From the NCBI GenBank assembly GCA_009694085.1, contig SHVW01000016.1, positions 1 through 37,670 of the forward strand: a stretch of 37,670 nt of DNA. Reading direction: 5' to 3'. This DNA is from Alphaproteobacteria bacterium (GTDB lineage: Bacteria > Pseudomonadota > Alphaproteobacteria > SHVW01). The position numbers were made by a program, and so were the translations under genes. Below are positions 33,604 through 37,670 of this stretch, piece by piece; within the stretch, counting starts at the first letter, position 1, and each line of letters starts with the position of its first letter. The notes beneath the pieces were generated by a model, which was given only the letters and a program-made list of their open reading frames with translations, had not been told where the DNA came from and did no database searches.

Positions 33604-34317
33604 TCAGATCACGGTTTCCAACTCCGCGATGCTGGCGATGATGCGGTCGGCCAAGCCTTCGAAATCTGCGCGCGGCGTTACGCCCGAGAGCACCGCGATA
33701 CCCAATCCGGCCCTGGCGTTGCGCGCAAGCTGAAGATCCACTGGCGAGTCGCCGACCACCGCGATTTCGCCAGGCGCCAGCCCGGTTGCGCGGCAGAAGG
33801 CCTCCATCATGCCCGGCGCCGGCTTGGCGCCATGGCCGCTGTCATAACCGACGACGAGATCGAGGAAGGGCGCGATCCCGAGGTTGGCCACGCTGGCTCT
33901 TGCAGTCGCCTCGGAATCGTTGGTGGCGAGGCCTAGTCGCAAACCGCGCTGGGTGAGCCGGCCGAACAATGCGGCAAGATCGGTGATCGGCACGGGATTG
34001 TCAGAGGCGACCCGATGGAAAATCGCTTCGACGCGCTGGGCCAGGTCGTCATAGGGCGCCAACTTCGGCGAGGTCTCGCGCCACATGCGCGCGATCTGTT
34101 CCGTTGTGCCGCTGGTGAGGGCGGAGACAGAGTCGTAGCGATCAGTGTGGGGATCGTAGCCGGTGGCGCGCAGGAGCGTGGCGGCCAGTTCGGGCTCGCC
34201 AGCCAACCCGGCCACGACCTCCGCGGCAACGAGATAGGCCGGTGTCCAGGTCGCGTGGAAGTCGATCAGCGTACCGTCCTTGTCGAACAATACGCCGCGA
34301 ATGGGTGGACGGATCAT
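33604..34317 (-). CDS. HAD-superfamily phosphatase (phosphoglycolate phosphatase-like)
   Basis: 237 residues. Motif I is D12-K-D14-G-T (VLFDKDGTLIDFH), motif II is GLATND, the lysine is in GHGAKPAPGMMEAF, and motif IV is VVGDSPVDLQLA. The cap between motif I and II is helical, of the Gph/PGP type. It hydrolyses a small phosphorylated metabolite. I chose ATG 34317, where GAGGAC lies about 5 bases upstream; the longer reading from 34395 adds 26 unrelated basic residues. It is convergent with the CoA transferase (16 bases apart) and has no clear functional link to its neighbours. Confidence 0.85.
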   Translation of the reverse strand: MIRPPIRGVLFDKDGTLIDFHATWTPAYLVAAEVVAGLAGEPELAATLLRATGYDPHTDRYDSVSALTSGTTEQIARMWRETSPKLAPYDDLAQRVEAIFHRVASDNPVPITDLAALFGRLTQRGLRLGLATNDSEATARASVANLGIAPFLDLVVGYDSGHGAKPAPGMMEAFCRATGLAPGEIAVVGDSPVDLQLARNARAGLGIAVLSGVTPRADFEGLADRIIASIAELETVI

Positions 34318-34634
34318 CGAAGTCCTCGGTCGGCGGAAGCCCGGATAAGACGCGATGACATGACGCGGGGCAAGCGGAATTCGTCGCTTTGCCATCTGCC
34401 TCGCAGCCCGCGCGACAGATGGCCGATGCGGTGCGCACGCTCAAGAGGGTAACGACAGAACTTGGCGACAAGCCGCCGCTGATCGTGTTCGTCCGGTGGT
34501 GGCGCGGCTGGAGGCTGGCACCTGCCGGATCGACAATTACAACGTCACGCCGATCGCGGGAACGGCCGCCGCCATCGAGCGCTACACCCAGCTCAACTGC
34601 TCTATATCGAACTGGGACAGGTAAAAACGATGTT
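34318..34634. other. Gene-poor gap with possible decayed coding remnant
   Basis: These 317 bases lie between the HAD gene start and the kinase stop. On the plus strand, a frame from about 34389 reads RQMADAVRTLKRVTTELGD and continues for a few residues. After a shift, a second frame reads LEAGTCRIDNYNVTP and on to a stop at 34622-34624. Both pieces look protein-like but neither gives a whole gene or a recognisable family, so this may be a frameshifted remnant. The promoter of the HAD gene should also lie here; I see no convincing boxes. Confidence 0.3.
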
Positions 34635-36680
34635 TTAGCCTTGTTTGAGCACACGGGCAGCGGGAAAGCGCAGGGTCACGCTCGTGCCCCGACCGACTGC
34701 GCTCTCCAGAATGAGTTCGCCGCCATGGAGTTCGATCAGCGATTTGACCAGGGGCAGACCAAGTCCTGTGCCGGCGTAGCGTCGGTTGAGCGCGGAATCG
34801 ACCTGGCCGAATGGCGCCAGCACAAGTGCCACATCCTTCTCGGCGATGCCAATACCGGTGTCGGTGATCCGCAATGCGAGCCGACCATCGGCTTCGACGC
34901 GACAACGGACGGTGACGGTACCGTTCGGGGGCGTGAACTTGATCGCGTTGGACAGCAGATTGACCAGCATCTGCTTGACCGCGCGTTCGTCGGCATGGAG
35001 CGGCGGTGTGTCGCCAGTCGGGTCGATGTTGACGGTAACGCTACCCACCGACGCACGCCCCGCACAAAGTCGAATTGCCGCAGTGATGTTGCGTTCGAGG
35101 TCAACGCGTTGCTCGTGCAACTCCATACGTCCAGCCTCGATCTTGGACAGATCGAGGATGTCATTGATGATTTCCAACAGGTAGATGCCGCTTTCGTGAA
35201 TATCGTTGGCATACTCCACATATTGAGGCGTGCCTATTGTTCCCAGGGTCTGTTTCTTGATGATTTCGGAAAAACCGAGAATGGCATTAAGCGGCGTACG
35301 CAATTCGTGGCCGATATTGGCGAGGAAGCTGGATTTGGCGCGGTTCGCCGTCTCAGCCTGGTCGCGTGCCTGCCGCAGCTCGGTTTCGGTTCTGATCCTT
35401 GCGGTCACATCGGAGATCGTGATCACGAAACCGTCGCACGACATGGGCGCACGCCGGATTTCCAACACGGTGCCGTCGGGCTGCACGCGGTCGAACACGT
35501 GCAGGTCGTCATCCTCGCTACGCAACAAGATGTCTTCCACCATTTGCCGCGGGTCGCCCGGGCCAAAATCGCCGCGTTGGGCAAGGAACTCGACGAGGCG
35601 CCGGAGTTCGAGCCCGACATGGACGAGGCCGGGCGGCAGGTTGTAGATTTCGCCATAGCGGCAATTGAAGGCGATCAGCTTGCGGTCGCGATCGAAGACG
35701 CCGATCGCCTGATTGACCGTTTCAAGAGTGACCCGAAGCAAGGCCGACTGGGTGGCGAGATCTGCCGCCTCGCGCTGGCGTTCGGCGGCAACGCGCTGGA
35801 GCCGGCGATAGATGAAGCCGATCGCGATAAAAGAAACGAAAAGGGCAACTGCCAGGGCCGGTACCAGGCGGAACAACATGCCGCCATCGGCCGGGGGCAA
35901 TGTCCAGGCAAGTTTGGCTAGAACCGTGCCGTTGGACGCCGTAAGCGTCAGGCTCGGCCCCGTCGTCGGGGTGTCGGGCGTGACGCAGATGAGGTTCATA
36001 AGCAGGTAATCGGCCGCGATCCGCTCCAGCAATGTCGACTTGACCGGTACGGTGATGATCATGACGCCACGTTCGCCCTGGGCGGCGGCGGCCTCGGGCT
36101 TCTCGTAGATGAGCGCGCCGGCTGCCGCAATGCGTAATTCCTCATTGAACATGACGAGGTCGGTCGCGGGCACGGGATCCTCGACCGGCGTGGCCCGAGC
36201 GCGCGTCGCGAGCGCGCCAATTACGGCGGGCGGCAGATCGACCCGGTCGAGCGCTTCCGATTGCCCCTCGCGGAACAAGAAGATCGGCCGATCCCGGCCG
36301 TCAAGCACAAGCACCCGGTCGACGCCGAAAGTGCGCGCGATCGACGCGCCGACATAACTGTTGGCCCAGGCGGCATCGGGCGCCACGATCAGGCGGTCGA
36401 CGGCATCGTCGAACCATGTGTTATCCTTGACGGTGCGCCCCAACTCGCGCTGTGCGGCGGCGATGGCCTGTTTCACCAACGCGGTCGAATGGGCGCGCGC
36501 TTGCGCATCCTCCTGCCGCGACGCCAGGACCGCGATGCCGAGCACGATGCCGACGTTCATGACGGCAAAGGCGGCGATCAGCAGGACCAATTGGCGCAGG
36601 GTTGCTCCGCCCCACGCGGCGGCCGAACCAAGGGGGCTTGGATCGGAAGCGGGGGGAGGCGATGCGGTCGACTCGGTCAC
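34635..36680 (-). CDS. Membrane sensor histidine kinase (CHASE4-type sensor, PAS, HisKA, HATPase)
   Basis: 681 residues. Two membrane segments (about 28-53 and 271-291) flank a periplasmic domain whose KDNTWFDDAVDRLI segment is typical of CHASE4. A PAS-like domain (about 310-430: TLETVNQAIGVFDRDRKLIAFNCRYGEIY) follows. The phosphoacceptor is H458 in ANIGHELRTPLNAILGF. The ATPase domain has an N box (NLLSNAIKFTPPNG), G1 (DTGIGI) and G2 (GTGLGLPLVKSLIELHGG). There is no receiver domain in the protein and no response regulator gene adjacent, so it is an orphan kinase. It starts at GTG 36680 with no strong ribosome site. The ligand is unknown. Confidence 0.9.
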   Translation of the reverse strand: MTESTASPPPASDPSPLGSAAAWGGATLRQLVLLIAAFAVMNVGIVLGIAVLASRQEDAQARAHSTALVKQAIAAAQRELGRTVKDNTWFDDAVDRLIVAPDAAWANSYVGASIARTFGVDRVLVLDGRDRPIFLFREGQSEALDRVDLPPAVIGALATRARATPVEDPVPATDLVMFNEELRIAAAGALIYEKPEAAAAQGERGVMIITVPVKSTLLERIAADYLLMNLICVTPDTPTTGPSLTLTASNGTVLAKLAWTLPPADGGMLFRLVPALAVALFVSFIAIGFIYRRLQRVAAERQREAADLATQSALLRVTLETVNQAIGVFDRDRKLIAFNCRYGEIYNLPPGLVHVGLELRRLVEFLAQRGDFGPGDPRQMVEDILLRSEDDDLHVFDRVQPDGTVLEIRRAPMSCDGFVITISDVTARIRTETELRQARDQAETANRAKSSFLANIGHELRTPLNAILGFSEIIKKQTLGTIGTPQYVEYANDIHESGIYLLEIINDILDLSKIEAGRMELHEQRVDLERNITAAIRLCAGRASVGSVTVNIDPTGDTPPLHADERAVKQMLVNLLSNAIKFTPPNGTVTVRCRVEADGRLALRITDTGIGIAEKDVALVLAPFGQVDSALNRRYAGTGLGLPLVKSLIELHGGELILESAVGRGTSVTLRFPAARVLKQG

Positions 36681-36775
36681 GAATTCGGATACGGCCTGGC
36701 GCCCGGCGATGCGCGGGCAGGTTAGTGTTCAATACCAGTGCGGAAGGGCGCGGGCACGCGTCGGAAAGACATGCA

Positions 36776-37393
36776 TCAATATGCGGGGGCGGCGGGCGTC
36801 GCGCCCGTCGCACCGGCGGCTGGACCGGTCTCGCGCCGGGCTTGGGCAAGGCGCAAGGCTTCGCGCTGGCGATCCAGCTCGGCCCGGCGTTCGGCATAGG
36901 CGGCCAGGATCGCGGCGCGCTCTTCCTCATAGATGCGCTGACGCTCGGTGTTCCAGGCCTTATAGACCCGGTCGCGATAGGGGACGCTGTGCTCGGAATT
37001 GGCCGAGTGGTAATAGGCAACCGCGTCGCCCCACGACCGGCGTAGCTGCTGCAACTCCTTCAGGTACTTCGCGCCATAGGCGACATTGCGCGCTGGGTCG
37101 AAAGCGTCTTCCAGGCTATCGAAGGCCTTGGGGTGAAAGTGCAGGTTGACCTGCATGCAGCCGACATCGATGGAGCCGACCCCGGCGGCCCGCAGGCGCT
37201 TGACTTCGGTAATGGCGGCCGCCTTGGTGGAGAAATACCGCCCCTCGCCATTGGCATTGATGGTCCAGGGCCAGGCAAAATTTGCCTGGCGGTCTTCGAT
37301 CCGCCGGCCGGATTCGGTGAGCGCGATGGCGCGTATCAGGGCCCGGGGGATGCGCTCTTCGAGTTCGACGCGGTCGATCGCAGCCGCGCACAT
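36776..37393 (-). CDS. Lytic transglycosylase catalytic domain (signal peptide out of frame)
   Basis: 205 residues from ATG 37393. The SLT domain begins almost at once: CAAAIDRVELEERIPRALIR, then AIALTESGR with catalytic E27, SIDVGCMQVNLHFHPKAF, NVAYGAKYLKEL and WGDAVAYYHSAN. It cleaves peptidoglycan glycan strands in the periplasm. A coiled, glutamate/arginine-rich tail (about 150-190) ends in an alanine-proline-rich stretch. The protein as read has no signal peptide, although it needs export. An export signal with a strong ribosome site lies just upstream in another frame (37407-37550). No good ribosome site precedes ATG 37393. The gene is therefore probably frameshifted or read by frameshifting. 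Confidence 0.8.
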   Translation of the reverse strand: MCAAAIDRVELEERIPRALIRAIALTESGRRIEDRQANFAWPWTINANGEGRYFSTKAAAITEVKRLRAAGVGSIDVGCMQVNLHFHPKAFDSLEDAFDPARNVAYGAKYLKELQQLRRSWGDAVAYYHSANSEHSVPYRDRVYKAWNTERQRIYEEERAAILAAYAERRAELDRQREALRLAQARRETGPAAGATGATPAAPAY

Positions 37394-37406
37394 GTCCTCG
37401 ACAGGA

Positions 37407-37550
37407 TTATCTTCTAACTATTTGTAATTGCTCTTGTTTTTTGGAGGCTTCCGCGGGCCAGGCTGCGAGCCACGCCAGGGCGCAGACCAGGATGGGAAGA
37501 TAGGTCTTCGGCCGGGCGGGGCCCGGGTTCGGGACGGTGTCGGGACTCAT
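37407..37550 (-). CDS. Signal-peptide ORF, probable 5' part of the transglycosylase gene
   Basis: 47 codons. ATG 37550 has GAAGGAGAG 5 bases upstream. The peptide is a clear Sec signal: a basic lead (PARPK), then TYLPILVCALAWLAAW, then the cleavage-like PAEAS. It ends KKQEQLQIVRR at TAA 37409-37407, 14 bases before the SLT ATG and in a different frame. Dropping a single base near the stop would join it to NPVEDMCAAAID, placing the signal directly before the SLT domain as in other secreted family members. The last 40 bases are strikingly A/T-rich for this genome. Confidence 0.6.
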   Translation of the reverse strand: MSPDTVPNPGPARPKTYLPILVCALAWLAAWPAEASKKQEQLQIVRR

Positions 37551-37670
37551 GGTGCTCTCCTTCGCCATGCCGGGAAAGGAGCAAGGGCCGTACCAGCCAT
37601 GGGCAACGGCAGGCCCTTTTGGCCTCCGCCTTCAGCGGCTTGGCAGCGAGCCGGCACCGGGCCCAAGCGC
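37551..37670. other. Upstream region at window edge
   Basis: No gene recognised. It contains an interrupted inverted repeat (AAGGGCC near 37585, GGCCCTT near 37613) that could be a terminator for a gene entering from the right, whose reading (ending LPSR at TGA 37634-37632) is too short to judge. Confidence 0.3.

Overview
The window reads as high-GC chromosomal DNA of an alphaproteobacterium, probably from the Rhodospirillales/Hyphomicrobiales side. That assignment rests on GC-rich codon use, on protein family types (alphaproteobacterial MttB homologues, a DddP-like M24 enzyme, tripartite tricarboxylate transporters, family III CoA transferases, a CHASE4-type sensor kinase) and on dense, often overlapping operons. 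No rRNA, tRNA, CRISPR array, phage gene or recognisable transcription regulator was seen.

Layout. (1) 1-2336: mobile DNA around an RTX gene. The truncated end of one IS (minus strand, about 1-145) is followed by an RTX-repeat protein gene (152-1384) and a complete 936-bp IS5-family element (1401-2336) inserted just upstream of that gene's ribosome site. (2) 2467-6930, minus strand: an operon of two tandem non-pyrrolysine MttB-family methyltransferases and a DddP-type M24 enzyme that keeps every catalytic residue I can recall for the DMSP lyase. (3) 7061-20494, plus strand: twelve genes. They encode a 2-oxoglutarate/Fe(II) oxygenase fused to a cysteine-less peroxiredoxin-like domain, a gamma-glutamyltransferase-like protein, an SDR, a TctC-TctB-TctA importer, a BKACE beta-keto acid cleavage enzyme, a carnitine 3-dehydrogenase-like enzyme, a DadA-like amino acid dehydrogenase, two tandem AstE/AspA-type deacylases and an enolase-superfamily enzyme. 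(4) 20499-23925, minus strand: a peptide-type ABC binding protein and two permeases without ATPase genes. (5) 24023-30133: a class II aldolase, a second gamma-glutamyltransferase, a degenerate GGDEF/EAL protein, and DgcN-DgcA (D-glutamate catabolism). (6) 30149-37670: a TPR/glycosyltransferase-like protein, a MaoC-type hydratase with a CaiB-type CoA transferase, a HAD phosphatase, a hybrid-free sensor histidine kinase, and a lytic transglycosylase whose signal peptide lies in a different frame.

How the genes may work together (inference). The window looks like a catabolic region for small zwitterionic and amino-acid-derived compounds. One theme is onium compounds: MttB homologues (quaternary amines), a DddP-like enzyme (a sulfonium substrate in the known family) and a carnitine-dehydrogenase-like enzyme next to BKACE. 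The other is N-acyl, gamma-glutamyl and D-amino acids: two gamma-glutamyltransferases, DadA, two deacylases, DgcN and DgcA, with peptide and carboxylate uptake systems. The most testable proposals are the MttB-MttB-DddP operon as an onium-processing unit, and a DgcN-DgcA-deacylase route from D-glutamate to L-glutamate.
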